Below, in pieces: positions 23,432 to 36,122 of a DNA stretch of 64,000 bases (position 1 is the first letter of the stretch; each line of letters opens with the position of its first letter). The DNA is taken from positions 13,963,917-14,027,916 of the forward strand of contig NC_080735.1 in NCBI RefSeq assembly GCF_019097595.1, in the 5' to 3' direction. Both the position numbers and the translations under genes were made by a program. The notes beneath the pieces are model-generated. The model did not search any database. It was not told the DNA's origin and saw only the letters and a list, made by a program, of their open reading frames with translations. The DNA comes from Hemibagrus wyckioides. Taxonomy: Eukaryota; Chordata; Actinopteri; Siluriformes; Bagridae.

Positions 23432-24025
23432 TACAGTACACATGCAAACTGGCAGTAAATAAAAAATATAAAGTACCTTGAGAGTCTAGAAAATACTGTT
23501 GATGGTTACAGTAGTGCAGTGTAAGAGTGTTACCTGTATATGTAGTCCTGTGAGATTTGTAGAGCCTTGTGAGATTCTCTTAAATTCAATTTTTCTGTTC
23601 AACCAGAGCTTACATTTTAGCTAGCTAACAGTAGCCAGTAGGTATATGATCCTACAGAATGTACAGGCAATGCACGAGCACTGAGGCTTGATCAGTCAGC
23701 TATAGTAAGGACTAACCAGCTGACTATATCTAAAAGACAAGCTCTTATTAAGGGGTTTTGAACCATCGTCTGGTTTCTGTGGCAGTGAATATAACGTTAC
23801 TATTCATTACTATTCATTCATACTACTTACTGTTCATCATGTGATTTGGGACAGAGATTTAAATTCTAGCCAAATGTGTATTGATGCTGGCAATTGTGAA
23901 CAACAATGCAGTGTGACAAACGTTAAGAAGTTGTTCAAATCCCGACGACGCCACAGCCATCTGGAGCCTGGAGTCCAGGACATGTGTGTGAGCTTGAGCA
24001 TGTGGAAGATGGTGGATATCTGCGT
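23432..24025. other. marchf4 intron 1, single-copy stretch
   Basis: No repeat, exon or RNA gene is recognised. A short direct repeat cattactattcattc lies near 23803-23820. Confidence 0.5.
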
Positions 24026-24503
24026 TCCTCTGAGTGTGATACACTGCAGATCAGAAATGATGTGTTCACTGTGCTCACATGTCTCTGAGACTGAGAGCTG
24101 CCATATAACTGAGGAGACTTGGCTGGTGGCTACAGATTAGCCAAGAAAGACAGACAGACAAGCAGACAGACAGGAAGGAAGGAAGGAGGGAAGGAAGGAA
24201 GGAAGGAAGGAAGGAAGGAAGGAAGGAAGGAAGGAAGGAAGGAAGGAGGGAAGGGAACAGAGCGAGGGAGGGAGGGAAGGAAGGAAGGAAGGAAGGAAGG
24301 AAGGAAGGAGGGAAGGAGGAAAGGAAAGGAAAGGAAAGGAAGGAAGGAAGGAAGGAAGGAAGGAAGGAAAGGAAAGGAAAGGAAAGGAAAGGAAAGGAAG
24401 GAAGAAAAGGAAGGAGGAAAGAAAGACAGACAAGCAGAAAGAAAGAAAGACAAGCAGACAGAAAGAAAGACAGAAAGAAAGACAAGCAGACAGAAAGAAA
24501 GAC

Positions 24504-24554
<51 letters not shown>

Positions 24555-24563
24555 CAAGCAGAC

Positions 24564-24626
<63 letters not shown>

Positions 24627-25274
24627 CTTTAGGAAAATATCACGAAGGAACTTATAGGACAATAATTTAATAATATTTATATAATAATATTAATAATACT
24701 GCATTGTGTTTGTTTTTAGACAAATACAGATCATTAAAGATTTATCAACAAAATTCTGCACATGATAACTACGGGTAAAACGAGGTAAAAAAAATGGTTT
24801 TAACGGCAGTTCCAGTTGAATTTGTCCTCAAATGGACGTTATGAATTTTCTGCATCTCCAAGCTGTGACCATCCTAGATTTTTTGTTGCAGATTTATTAT
24901 TTAAGTTTTTATTTATTCATGTAAAATACATATTTATTCCCAGTTTAGTGTTTGCTTTCTGGACTGAGTCAGTGGCTCAGTATTGTCCAGGAACAGCGCA
25001 AAACTCCTAAACTTGCTAAAATTAAAATGTGGCTTGTTTGTATATGATGAGTTTCTTCCAATCCCACATGGGGTCATTACCCACGGTTTCAGAGCCCCAT
25101 TTCACATAACTATAACAGTTCCCTCTCCTCCTCTCTTCAGCAGTAGCATTGCTGTCTGGACCTTTTGTTCCTTGGCTTGCAACTTGGTTTTTATAGAAAA
25201 GTATTAACAAAGGAGACCGACTGCTACTGCCATTTTTTTCCACCTCAGATGCAGACGACAATAAAGTCTAGACT
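24026..25274. repeat. Tandem segmental duplication, unit 1 (about 1.25 kb)
   Basis: The unit runs from cctctgagtgtgatacactg to agtctagact. It contains a GA-rich array (24147-24627: GGAA, GAAA and GACA blocks), AT-rich DNA and a block with gcagtagcattgctgtctgg and aggagaccgactgct. The next unit, 25275-26480, repeats the same order, so the two are directly adjacent. No exon is seen inside. Confidence 0.85.
24147..24627. repeat. GA-rich polypurine array 1
   Basis: GGAA-type units give way to GAAA and GACA units. It is purine-only on the + strand for hundreds of bases, producing spurious open frames (Lys/Glu/Arg, or Phe/Leu/Ser on the other strand). Confidence 0.95.
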
Positions 25275-25397
25275 TTTCCTCTGAGTGTGTGATACACTGC
25301 AGATCAGACATGATGTGTTCACTGAGTTCACATGTCTCTGAGACTGAGAGCTGCCATATAACTGAGGAGACCTGGCTGGTGGCTATGATATAGCCAA

Positions 25398-25962
<565 letters not shown>

Positions 25963-26103
25963 GTTATAGATTTGTTATTTAGGTTTTTGTAAATAAATTT
26001 CAAATACATATTTCCTCCTAGTTCAGTGTTCCTGAGTCAGAGTGGTTCAGTATTGTCCAGGATCAGAACAACAAACACAACAGAGCCTCTGATTTCACAT
26101 ACA

Positions 26104-26317
26104 GTAACTATAACTATAACTATAACTGTAATTATAACTGTAACTGTAAATATAACTGTAACTATTACAGTAACTATAACTATAACTGTAATTATAACTG
26201 TAACTGTAAATATAACTGTAACTATTACAGTAACTATAACTATAACTGTAATTATAACTGTAACTGTAAATATAACTGTAACTATTACAGTAACTATAAC
26301 TATAACTATAATTACAG
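26104..26317. repeat. Hexamer array (TAACTG/TAACTA) with 60-bp higher-order unit
   Basis: Ten hexamers (TAACTA, TAACTA, TAACTG, TAATTA, TAACTG, TAACTG, TAAATA, TAACTG, TAACTA, TTACAG) make a 60-bp unit repeated three times almost exactly. Confidence 0.93.
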
Positions 26318-26480
26318 TATAAAAGTTCCCTCTCTGTTCAGCAGTAGCATTGCTGTCTGGACCTTTTGTTCCTTCAACTTAATTCCAACTTGGTTTTTAT
26401 ACAAAAGTATTAACAAAGGAGACCGACTGCTATTGCCATTTTTTTCCACCTCAGATGCAGACGACAGTAAAGTCTAGACT

Positions 26481-27340
26481 GCCCGCAGGTCCAGACTGCT
26501 CAAGGCTACTTTGCTTAGAGCAGTTTGTCTGTTCCTTTCCATGTGAGCAGCAGAAAAGTAAACTTCTTTTCACTCATGAATATAAATCATTAATATCGAC
26601 TGGGTCTCGCCCAAAGTCTCAGCTGAAGTTTGGGATTTTTGTACTCCATGAGGTCAAGAATCTCGTCCTCATTATAAAATCTGAGCTTTGGGGAAACCTC
26701 TGTTCTGAAGATCATCATTTCTCTGCTGTAAGACGCCAGCTTTACTCTTAAGTTGGGAAAGCAGCTCAATCCTACAGAAAGTCATTCACTGTCATATAAA
26801 CCGCCATAAATTCATTTCCAGAACCAGAAACTGACGGTCTTTTATGGGTCTTGGTTTTCCATAGTCTATGTTTATTTATTTGCCAGGGCATTAGGCTTCC
26901 CACATTAGGAAATGAGCTTTCTGGAACACTGACATACAAGCACAGCGAAACATTTCATCATCTTTAACAAGCACTCATTTAGATGGGTCTCCACCACTTA
27001 TCCGTATTAGCGCTGTCAATGCTGACGGCTTTTTGAGGCTAGCTTCTGAACTAGCAGGTGCATTGGTGAATGGTTACAGAGTAACAGATAGCCGGTGAGC
27101 ATATTTTGTCCTTTGCTTGGAAGAAGAAGAAGAAGAAGAAGAAGAAGGTTTTGGAGAGGTTTTGAACAAAGCACCATGGAATATCTCTGGTATCTAACGT
27201 TACGCTATGATGCTAGACTTTCACTGTACGATTTTAGCCGCTATGAACCTCGGTTAAAGCTGGACTTACACCGTAAGATTTGAGCTGGATTTCATGAAGT
27301 GACATTCCTTACAGTTTAGACAATAGTTAGTGACTGAGAG
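26481..27340. other. marchf4 intron 1, single-copy stretch
   Basis: Complex DNA with only a GAA run at 27119-27148. No exon or repeat is recognised. It could hold conserved non-coding DNA but this cannot be judged from one sequence. Confidence 0.45.
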
Positions 27341-27355
27341 CAGAAAATGATCCAA

Positions 27356-27605
27356 TGGTGTAGCCTCACAGTTCAAGGGTCCGGTGTTCAATCCTTGTTT
27401 TATCAGCTGTAGGGACTGTTTCTCCTCTGGATCCTCTGTTTTTCCTCCTAGCTATATAGGAATGTATTTCTTGCCTCTAGGTATGAATGAATGTATATTA
27501 TTCTCATGTTGCCCTTCAGTGGACTGGAGTCACATCCAGGGTGGATTCCTGCTTGTGTCCCTTCGTCAGTGACCAGGATAAAGAGGTTATGTAGATGAAT
27601 GGAAG
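27356..27605 (+). repeat. Degenerate SINE, second family
   Basis: The head has gtgtagcctcacagttcaag and a B-box-like ggtgttcaatcc. The 3' body has catccagggtggattcctgc, and the tail gaccaggataaagaggtta is followed by gatgaatgg. These are typical of a common fish tRNA-derived SINE. Another copy is at 36939-37300, and tails are at 29670-29790 and 13236-13440. Confidence 0.6.
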
Positions 27606-28995
27606 CAGCACTAATTGACCTGCTTTTATCTTGTCCTCTGTGTCCATATTCTTTAGTGTCTTCTTTTATTTCTGAAGCTAGAGCATGAGCTTTATGTCAT
27701 CAGATGCCAGAAGACAAGATTCCACAGTGTAAACCTGCTGAATCTGAACCATTATAAATTCAAAACCTCTGTATGTACAAATACACTACAGTTCCCCAAA
27801 GATCTCTGAGAGGTTACTAGGTCTTGCTTTTGAAATGAGATGGAAATTTTTTTTGGAAAGTTGTCAGATCCTACATTAAATATTTAAAGGTTTCCTGAAA
27901 AGAGAAAATGTAAGAAATTAATTCAATCCGATTTATTTGTATAGCGCTTTTAACAATGGATGTTGTCTCAAAGCAGCTTTAGAAAAAATCCTAAAGTTAT
28001 GTTACTATTTATCCCTAACATTTATCCCTAATGACGAGCCTGAGGCGACGGTGGCAAGGAAAAATGATATGAGGAAGAACCCTTGAGAGGAACCAGGCTC
28101 AGAAGGGAACCTCATCCTTATTTGGGTGACACTGAACAGTACCTGTTGATAATGTCCTTTCTACAGCAGAGCTCTTGAGGAACTAATGGGTCAGTGTAGT
28201 TACTGAGTTCTTTATAGACACTATGGAAGACACTAAGAATGACACTTTCATAAACGAGGTAAAGGTAGGAGGGGAAAAAAGGAAGGATAATAATACAGGG
28301 TCATGTCCTGCAAATTTGCCCTTGTAACCCCACCCATGTGGTGACATCTGTGGTTGAAATAGCTATTCTAATCATTACAGACTGGGGCTCAACAGTTAAG
28401 ACCCTTTGGTAATACGTCAGGTCTTTCCTCGTGCCTCAGGCACATTAAATGTTGGGTCATGAGGTTACTCGCTATTGATCCCTGCTTCTGTATTTTAAAA
28501 GGACAGGACAATTTCTGGTCCTTTCAGAGGACAATGTAAATATCTTCTGTTAATGTTTGTTATTGTGGCATTGACCAATGCAGTGTATACGTGATGAACA
28601 GCTTGGTGAAGGTTTGTTTTGGTGAAATAAACCGAAGCACAAAGGCATTTATAAAGCACAGGGCAAGCAAGTCAGAGAGTGCTAGAGTACTTCCTGTTCA
28701 GCTCTCTTTGAGAGGATTAGAGATTTCAGGAGGCTCCAGGTTGACAGGCTGGCGGTGCATATAGAGTATTCTGAGGATGCATTTGTATGTGTGAAGGACA
28801 GAATTTCTTACAGGAACACACTTCACTTAAGAGGATTATGGTATAAGGGTCTTACACTGAGAACTGGTCGCCTGCTCTGTGCAGATTACATCTGATTTAA
28901 GGAAATCTCACTTTTGTATTCTGTGTTGCTTTATAATGTGAGAAACATCTGCCTCTTTTGATTATCTACTCTCAATAATCTTCAAACCTGAAATG
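27606..28995. other. marchf4 intron 1 with an interspersed fish repeat
   Basis: 27922-28150 is a copy of the tttatttgtatagcgctttt repeat, including gaggaagaacccttgagagg and gaagggaacctcatcctta. The rest is single-copy, without exons. Confidence 0.55.
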
Positions 28996-29092
28996 CACTA
29001 TATGGCTAGAGGTTTGTGGACACGTGACCAAAACATATACAGTATGGATGTGATGGTCATGTGTCCACAAACCTTTGGCCATAGAGTCTATA
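28996..29092. mobile_element. Tiny palindromic MITE
   Basis: The left end cactatatggctagaggttt and the right end, read in reverse, match over about 35 bp around a short centre. It is TA-rich at both edges. It equals two terminal repeats of the tggtcaggtgtccacaaac type also seen near 40840, 56190 and 62600. Confidence 0.75.
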
Positions 29093-29101
29093 GTTATTGT
29101 A

Positions 29102-29535
29102 CACTGATCAGGCATAACATTATGACCAGTGACAGGTGAAGTGAGTGACACTGATGATCTCCTCATCATGGCACCTGAACAGTTGATGTGTTAGAAGCAG
29201 GAAAAATGGGCAAGCGTAAGGATCTGAGCGAGTTTGACAAGGACCGGATTGTGATGGCTGGACGCCTGGATCAGAGCATCTCCAAAACTGCAGCTCTTGT
29301 GGGGTGTTCCCGGTCTGCAGTGGTCAGTATCTATTAAAAGTTGCCTTTAAGTCCTGTAACCTTGCAACTAACAAGACTTAAAGGATCTGCTGCTAACATC
29401 TTGGTGCCATATACTGCACTACACCTTCAGGGATCTAGTGGAGTCCATGCCTCGATGGGTCAGGGCTGTTTTTGCAGTAAAAGAGGGACCGACACAATAT
29501 TACGCAGGTGGTCATAATGTTATGCCTGATTGGTG
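29102..29535 (+). mobile_element. Internally deleted Tc1-like element, family B
   Basis: Both termini are present: cactgatcaggcataacatt at the left and its reverse at the right, flanked by TA. The + strand keeps [19 protein letters not shown] and the [15 protein letters not shown] helix-turn-helix remnant, then hits a stop. The middle and catalytic part are missing. Non-autonomous. Confidence 0.88.
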
Positions 29536-31794
29536 TACATTAGTTAGTAGGTGTTTTGTGAGTCTGGTGTTAGTTTGTTAGCTGGTGCTGTGTTCCCATG
29601 ACAAGGTCGTGGTTGTGTAGCACTGACGTATTATTATATTAAGTTATTATTGCTAGCATTAATAATACAAGCGGTGGCCTAGTGGTTAGCCTGATTGCCT
29701 CAGGGTGTATCCTGCTCTGTCCCCCAATTCTCTTGAGATCAGTCTGCAACCCAGTAGGATAAGCAGTGTAGAGAACGGATGGAAGGATAATAATACTCTG
29801 CCGTTATAGACAAGCGTCTAATTTTGTTGTTAGCTCCTAAAAACAAAACAGCTTCTTTTCTCACTCGCAATTTATAGTGACATTCAGTGTCATATTAATA
29901 CGTTGGGGACGCTGGTGCAAAAGCTGGACTCCAAGTTTCAGATATCAATGTAATTATATCCTGAGTTTACGACAGCGAGTTAGTGAGATATGAGATCATG
30001 AGCGCGATGATGGTTTTAGCATGAAAGTTCAATCTTTGGAACCTGATCTGTTTGAACAGAGTGAAGAGAGCTGGACAGACTCAAGTGCCAGTGCATCACT
30101 CTCTTTACGTAGATTACGATGAAGCAAGGGCTAAATCACCAGCTAGTTAAACAGCAATGCTAGTCCAAACCAAAAAATTATTACAGAATACATTTCTAAA
30201 CCAAAATGCTATTGTACTGTACACTAGATTACTGTGTAAGTGTGGGATTTTACATTAATATGTAGAATAATACTAGTATATAATCTGGATGATCTGGAAA
30301 GCTTTATATCAGTAATTATTCATCTGATTTTGCTCTTAAACACTAAGTGTGGTAATCATGGTGTGTGCAGGGCCTGTCTGATGGAGCACTTGATGCAGCA
30401 TATTGGAGCAGGAAATGAGGCCACTTTATCTAATTGAGTCAAGTGAGCCAATCAGTCTATCTGCCCGACTCACCTGCAGGCCACTTGGCTGTTTTCCGCA
30501 CTCTAACCTGATGATTTTATTCCTCTAGATTTACATCCTGCAGTTGAGTCCTGTCTTAGTTATATATGTGTGTGTGTGTGTGTGTGTGTAAAGGCTGACT
30601 GTGTTGTATAGTGTGATACAAACCTCAGCTACTGCGACACCCAGAGTGAAGGCTGTCAGAAACAGCACATGAACATGCTTATTAGTCTTTATGAATCAGT
30701 CGGATGAGGACTGACAACCGAAGACTGTGGAAATGTCAAATGTCAAAATGTGGGAATCAGCCTAAAACTTTACAACAGGCAATGAGAAGTGACATCCGAG
30801 GAAACCGCCTTTGTCGTGTTAGCATGCCCGTGACTTATCAGGAAGACAAAGCAAACGAGAGGAGTAGGACACCAGGAAGCAGGAACGTGCGAGGCGGCTC
30901 AGGGATTTGAAGCATTATGTTAATCCTGCTCTCTTGTTCAAATTTGTTATTGTTCCGGGCCTCGAATTGATGTATAAGCTCCGATTTTAGCGATCGCGGA
31001 AAACCGAAACACTAGTCCGCATGCTGTTATCGAGTCTGCGCAACATCGGAGCGGTTTAAATGATTGAACAGGCATCTGATTAACACAGCTAGAAAATAAA
31101 ACCTTCCATTTTTGAGGGCAGTTATCTGAAATGCTTGTCGTGTTGGGGCTCGGCACAATTTTTTTTCCCAGGGCTCCCTATAGTCTTCCGATTGCCTCTG
31201 CGGCAATTATTAGGCGCGCTAATAAACTTGAAATTATGATATTATGACAATCACATTTATCTCTCCTCTTCATGAACCTATTCATCTCCAATCAGTGACA
31301 CAGAGGCGGTGTCAGTTAGAATTAATAAAGCAACATTAAGCGATAAGAAGAACTGTCTGTTTCGGTCCTAGAAGGCCCTTCGGCAACACATCACGAAGCT
31401 TAATAACTGTGTTGCTGCACAAAGCTGAATCTTACATAAGAAGTTCACCGAGGGCAGGAGTGTGTGTGTCGGAGAACATTAACGTCTCGTTCTGTCTCTT
31501 TAATACCTTTCTTTTTTTTTCCTGGCCTTAGGTTTTGTGTCCCACACAAGTCGAATGAGTGTGAATGGAAGCTGATGTGTGTGTGTGTGTGTGTGTGTGT
31601 GTTGTCCTGAAATTCGTACCGGAGCTGCGAGTGCAGTTGGAATTTATACACAGAGAGCGGAGGGTGTGATGAGATGGAGACCTTTCATGCTCCATTGAGA
31701 GTGTCTAAAACAAAGTATGCCCTGAGAGTAAAGAAAGAACGAGGGAAAAAAGACGTCTAGTCTGATATATTCTACAGTTCCTGGCACACGATCC
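29536..31794. other. marchf4 intron 1, mostly single-copy DNA
   Basis: 29665-29790 looks like a SINE fragment (ggcctagtggttagcctgat, then tggaagga). TG runs lie at 30567-30588 and 31577-31602. The stretch 31160-31345 is complex and AT-motif rich. No exon is recognised. Confidence 0.5.
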
Positions 31795-32120
31795 TAACAG
31801 CGAAGCATGGTGGTGGTAGCATCATGGCTGTGTGGATGCTTTTTTTGTCAACAGGGACTGGAATACTGATCTGGTTTGATGGATGGAGTGAGATGAATAC
31901 TGCCAAAGTTACAGTGTAGAACCGAGAAGAATGGCCATGTGTTCGAATCGGATTGAGAATATGTGGCAGAAAAAAATAGCGTTCCCTGACGGTCTCCATC
32001 CAGACTTGGCCGAGAGAAACGGGCGAGAATATCAGGATCCAGACCCGCAAAACGTGACAGAGACGTATCCAAGAAGACTCGCCGCTTTAATGGAAGCCAA
32101 ATCAACAGCATCGCTGATGT
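31795..32120 (+). mobile_element. Degenerate Tc1-like fragment, another family
   Basis: gaagcatggtggtggtagca followed by tcatggctgtgtggatgctt is the recognisable sequence around the second catalytic aspartate region of salmonid/fish Tc1 transposases. The frame is destroyed and no termini are visible. Confidence 0.5.
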
Positions 32121-32888
32121 TCATTACAGCCACTTCTTTTCTCCGCATGCACATACATACACTTTTTCTTGAAATCTGCTGCGATGTGTTCCAGCTCCAC
32201 TCCGTCCCAGTCGAATGCTAACCGGTACTGAATTGAATTCACTAATGTTTATTCACTAGAATAGACGAAGACGATCATAAATGAGCTCGCTCGGTGAACC
32301 GGCTCGGAGGAGGAGGTTAGGGGTTTAGTGAAACAAAAAAACACACTTAATATATTTCTTCTCCACTCTTGCGTGCGCGGTGATGTTTATCATGTTATCT
32401 TAATATGCGGCACCAGCCTGTTGATTTGCTTCTGGAAAACAATGTAAAGGATAACCTGCGTTTTTTTCCAGACTTACAGGACCTCTAGCAGGTGGAACTA
32501 ATTATGACGCAGAAGAACAAAACAAGGGTTTTTTTTTTCCACAGGTATATTTCTTTCTCCAAGGTACAGAGGAAGCAGATCTAGAAGGACGGTTGCGTAT
32601 GTATAATTTTAACACGGAGAGCGTTTTCTTTCCCAGGATCCTAATACCCCGAAAGATGTCACAAAGCCAGTGATTCTGCCGTGAAAGATAAGAGTACTTT
32701 ATTCCTGACAGCGTTTTCAGTTTGGCATTAGTCAATTTTTAATAAGTCGTTTTATTGGTGTTTTTATGGTCGGTCTGTCGTAGCAGCCACCTCGTGAGGT
32801 AAATAAACACCAACTGCTTGAAGCTTAAAGAACCCCACAGTCTGAGACAAAAGCTGCTTATAGTAGAAGAAGAAAAACTGAGGGCAAG
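32121..32888. other. marchf4 intron 1, single-copy stretch
   Basis: No repeat or exon is recognised; a T run lies near 32530. Confidence 0.5.
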
Positions 32889-33101
32889 AAGCCTTTATTA
32901 TCGCCACACATACATTATAGCACAGTGGATTTCTTTTCTTCACATAATCCCAGCGGAGGAAGTTGGGGTCAGAGCGCGGGGCAGCTATGATACAGCACCC
33001 CTGGAGCAGGGAGGTTTAAGGGCTTTGCTCAATTGCCCAACAGTGGAGGTTGGTGGTGCTGGGGCTTGAACCCCGATCCTCCTGATCAACAACCCAGAGC
33101 C
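32889..33101 (-). repeat. tRNA-derived SINE, copy 3 (reverse)
   Basis: Reverse complement of the 1268/15906 family: aagcctttattatcgccaca at the tail end, ggggcttgaaccccg for the B-box and aacccagagcc near the head. Confidence 0.8.
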
Positions 33102-33116
33102 TATATTGCCAAAATA

Positions 33117-33626
33117 CACTATATTGCCAAAAGTTTTGGGACATCTGCCTTTACATGCACATGAATGTAATATGGAGTTGGCCCACCCTTTGCAGCTATA
33201 ACAGCTTCAACTCTTCTGAAGGCTTTCCACAAGGTTTAGGAGTGTGTTTATGGGAATTTTTGAGCATTGCTCTAGAAGTACATTTATGAGGTCAGGCACT
33301 GATGTTGGACGAGAAGGTCTGGGTCGCAGTCTCCGCTCTAATTCATCCTAAAGGGGTTCCCAAATCAGGCTGAGGTCAGGACTCATCCATGTCTTTATGG
33401 ACCTTGCTTTGTGCACTGGTGTACAGTCATGTTGGAACAGGAAGCGGTCATCCCCAAACTGTTCCCCCAAAGTTGGAAGCATGAAATTGTCCAAAATGTT
33501 TTGGTATGAAGCTGAAGCATTAAGAGTTCCTTTCACTGGAACTAAGGGGCCGAGACCAACCCCTGAAAAACAACACCTGAATTCAACGATTTAGAGGGGT
33601 GTCCCAAAACTTTTGGCAATATAGTG
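33117..33626 (-). mobile_element. Non-autonomous Tc1-like element, family A (complete ends)
   Basis: A 510-bp element with inverted termini cactatattgccaaaagttt, each flanked by TA. The - strand carries only the C-terminal half of a transposase (NASASYQNILDNFMLPTLGE, FQHDCTPVHKARSIKTWMS). The HTH region and first catalytic residue are absent. An extra 15-bp piece of the same terminus sits just outside the left end (33101-33115). Confidence 0.88.
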
Positions 33627-34201
33627 TATATGTAATACAAATACCAATGCTGAAGAAAGGACGCAGTGCTAAACTGCAACAAATCTAATGAGACAACAAC
33701 TAAACTGGGCTACAGATTTGTTGATTTAGAGGCAATACAAAGACGAGGTCAAATAAAAAAAAAAGCCGGCTTCTCTAATGCATTTTCTGCAATAAAGCAA
33801 TGTTCATATTGATTTTTTTCCCCAAAGCAAATTTAATTCATATGTGCGTTTAAAGAATTTCTGAGAGACTTACAGCTTGGAAAATATCATGAAGCTTCAG
33901 AAGCTAGAAGACATCATACAGCCCGGATCATGCTAACTGGCTCTCTAACAATCTTTCATTCACCCGCAGTTTGGCGTTGAAGTATTCCTTAATCCAGGTC
34001 CTGAGCTGCTTTTTCCGTACCCTCCTGCAGTCAGGGCTCTGAGGTGGTTAGTTCGTACTGGACGTGTCCTGCTGGACACTGCACATCATGTCTAACGACA
34101 CGGCTAATTAATCAACACAGCGTGACTCAAACTGTGCAGACGTGATGGTCTTCCAGTGAGACTGCTCTGTGGATTTCCACTTGTTCTTTATTGAAGAACT
34201 C

Positions 34202-34207
<6 letters not shown>
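33627..34207. other. marchf4 intron 1, single-copy stretch
   Basis: No recognised feature. Confidence 0.5.
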
Positions 34208-34246
<39 letters not shown>

Positions 34247-34545
34247 CTGCTTTCTCTTTTTCTCCTCCTTGCCTCTCTTTCTCTCTCTCTCTGTCTCTCT
34301 CTCTTTCTGTCTCTCTCTCTCTCCTCCCCCTCCCTCCCACTCTCTCTTTCTTTCTTTCTCTCCCTCTCTCTCTTTCTCCCCCCACTATCTCACTTTTTCT
34401 CACATGCTTTCTCTTTTTACACCCCCTCCCCCCCTCTCTCACTTTCTTTCACACCCCCTCTCCCTCTCTTTCTCTCGCCTTCTTTCTCTCATTCTACCCC
34501 CTCCCTCCCCCTCTCTCTCTTCCTCCCTTCTCTCTTGTTTATCTG
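34208..34545. repeat. CT-rich polypyrimidine tract
   Basis: A pure CT run at 34210-34245 is followed by 300 bp of interrupted CT/CCT/CTTT repeat. It gives Leu/Ser-rich and Glu/Arg-rich spurious frames. Confidence 0.95.
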
Positions 34546-35901
34546 TCCCTCATTAAAATCATGACCGGAGTAGGCCCAAGGTGGAATTCTCCTCATGATG
34601 AGCGGGAGGTAGGACAGAAAAAGGAAAGCGTTATTCTTTTTCCGTAGCATGTAACTGGTCCCGGGTGTGTCACGCAGGCAGCAGAGGACCTTTGTGTATT
34701 TTCCTGCCCCTGTTCGGGTTTGGGTGGTGGACCATTTATAAAGAGCTCGTCCTTGTTTGAACCGTGGGCGCTCGAGGAGAGATAGAGCAAGAAAGATGGA
34801 GATACAGGAAATGGAGTGACTCAAGGTCTAACAAATGCACATGCACACACGTACACACACCACACACACACACCTCTGCTAGAGAGAGTCTTCTCACAGA
34901 CCCATCTGCTTCCTGCACTGCTCTCATTATAGACAAAGAACCATCCATCAGCCGGCAGCCAGACCTCCATAACACACTTCACACACTGATGGATACCAGA
35001 GTGAAATATCCTGCCGGGGCTAGGAGTGGGATATCATATGGCCATATAATATTAATATCACAATGAACTGTCACGATACACTTTCCTGTGAGTGCCACAG
35101 GTATCGATAAGCTGAATGTCGTGACACGTATTGATCGTTATCGTTATACGTGCCTCTATATCATTATAAGCGCCTCTATAAACATCGTTATAACGTTGTT
35201 TGTTTTTTAATTGACTAATCCTCCTGTTGATTATCTGTGTTTATCTCCACTGGGAGTGTATTGAACGATACTGTTATCCCTTGTGAGCGGGAAGTGGTTT
35301 TTTGGGTTTTTTTTAGTTCTGATGAATTGTAGTAGCCAAAATATAAATCAGTAGCTAATTTGTTCAACATACATTACATTTAAGCAATATTTCATGTCAA
35401 TGCGTGATCTTGTTTTTATACGAAACTGATATTTCAGACACGTCTTGACAGTTCAGACACATTAGGACCTAATATTGTGTTTATTTTTGTTTATGTTTTA
35501 TAATTATCCTCAGAGAAAATGGAGCATTTGCAATTTCCGCTGATGATGTGGCTAACACTAGTGTTCTGAAATCGGAAGTGATTTTGTACGTGGAGTGAAA
35601 CGTCCCAGTGCGGTTAAAGGAAATATAAGCACTCTTGAAACGCCACGCCACTCGACCAATCAAATTACACCACAACTAACTGTGTGGAAATTGGTCGTTT
35701 GATGTACATGCTATATGCTATGCTTCGTGCTAGCTTCCTTGGCAGATTAGCAAAGCAAGCTAACTTCTCTAGCTACATAAACTCACCAGAAGCACCAAGG
35801 ATCTCTTTCTTTCCACGCTTCATATTTCACTGTAAACTTTTAGAAGCATTTAATTAGAGGTGGTACATGGTGGGATAAATTGAAGCTGCTGTAAAGAACT
35901 G
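34546..35901. other. marchf4 intron 1, mostly single-copy DNA
   Basis: Contains a CA-rich stretch near 34836-34872 and an imperfect repeat of tatcgttata and gcctctata words at 35140-35190. No exon is seen. Confidence 0.5.
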
Positions 35902-36122
35902 AGGGCAAGAAGCCTTTATTATCGCCACACATACATTACAGCACAGTGGAATTCTTTATTTCGCATATCCAGCTGAGGAAATTGTGGATATTGTGCAGGG
36001 GCAGCTATGATACAGCACCACTGGAGCAGGAAGGGTTAAGGGCCTTAATCAGTTGCCCAGCAGTGGAGCTTGGTGGTGCTGGGGCTTGAACCCAAAGCCT
36101 TAACCACTTGACCGCCACTGTG
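35902..36122 (-). repeat. tRNA-derived SINE, copy 4 (reverse)
   Basis: Same family: aagcctttattatcgccaca, gcagctatgatacagcacca, ggtgctggggcttgaaccc, ending in the reversed A-box region cttaaccacttgaccgccac. Confidence 0.85.

Noticed and set aside
24075..24670. Long Lys/Glu-rich and Phe/Leu/Ser-rich frames
   Set aside because: They are translations of GGAA/GAAA polypurine repeats on the two strands; the same applies at 25383-26009.
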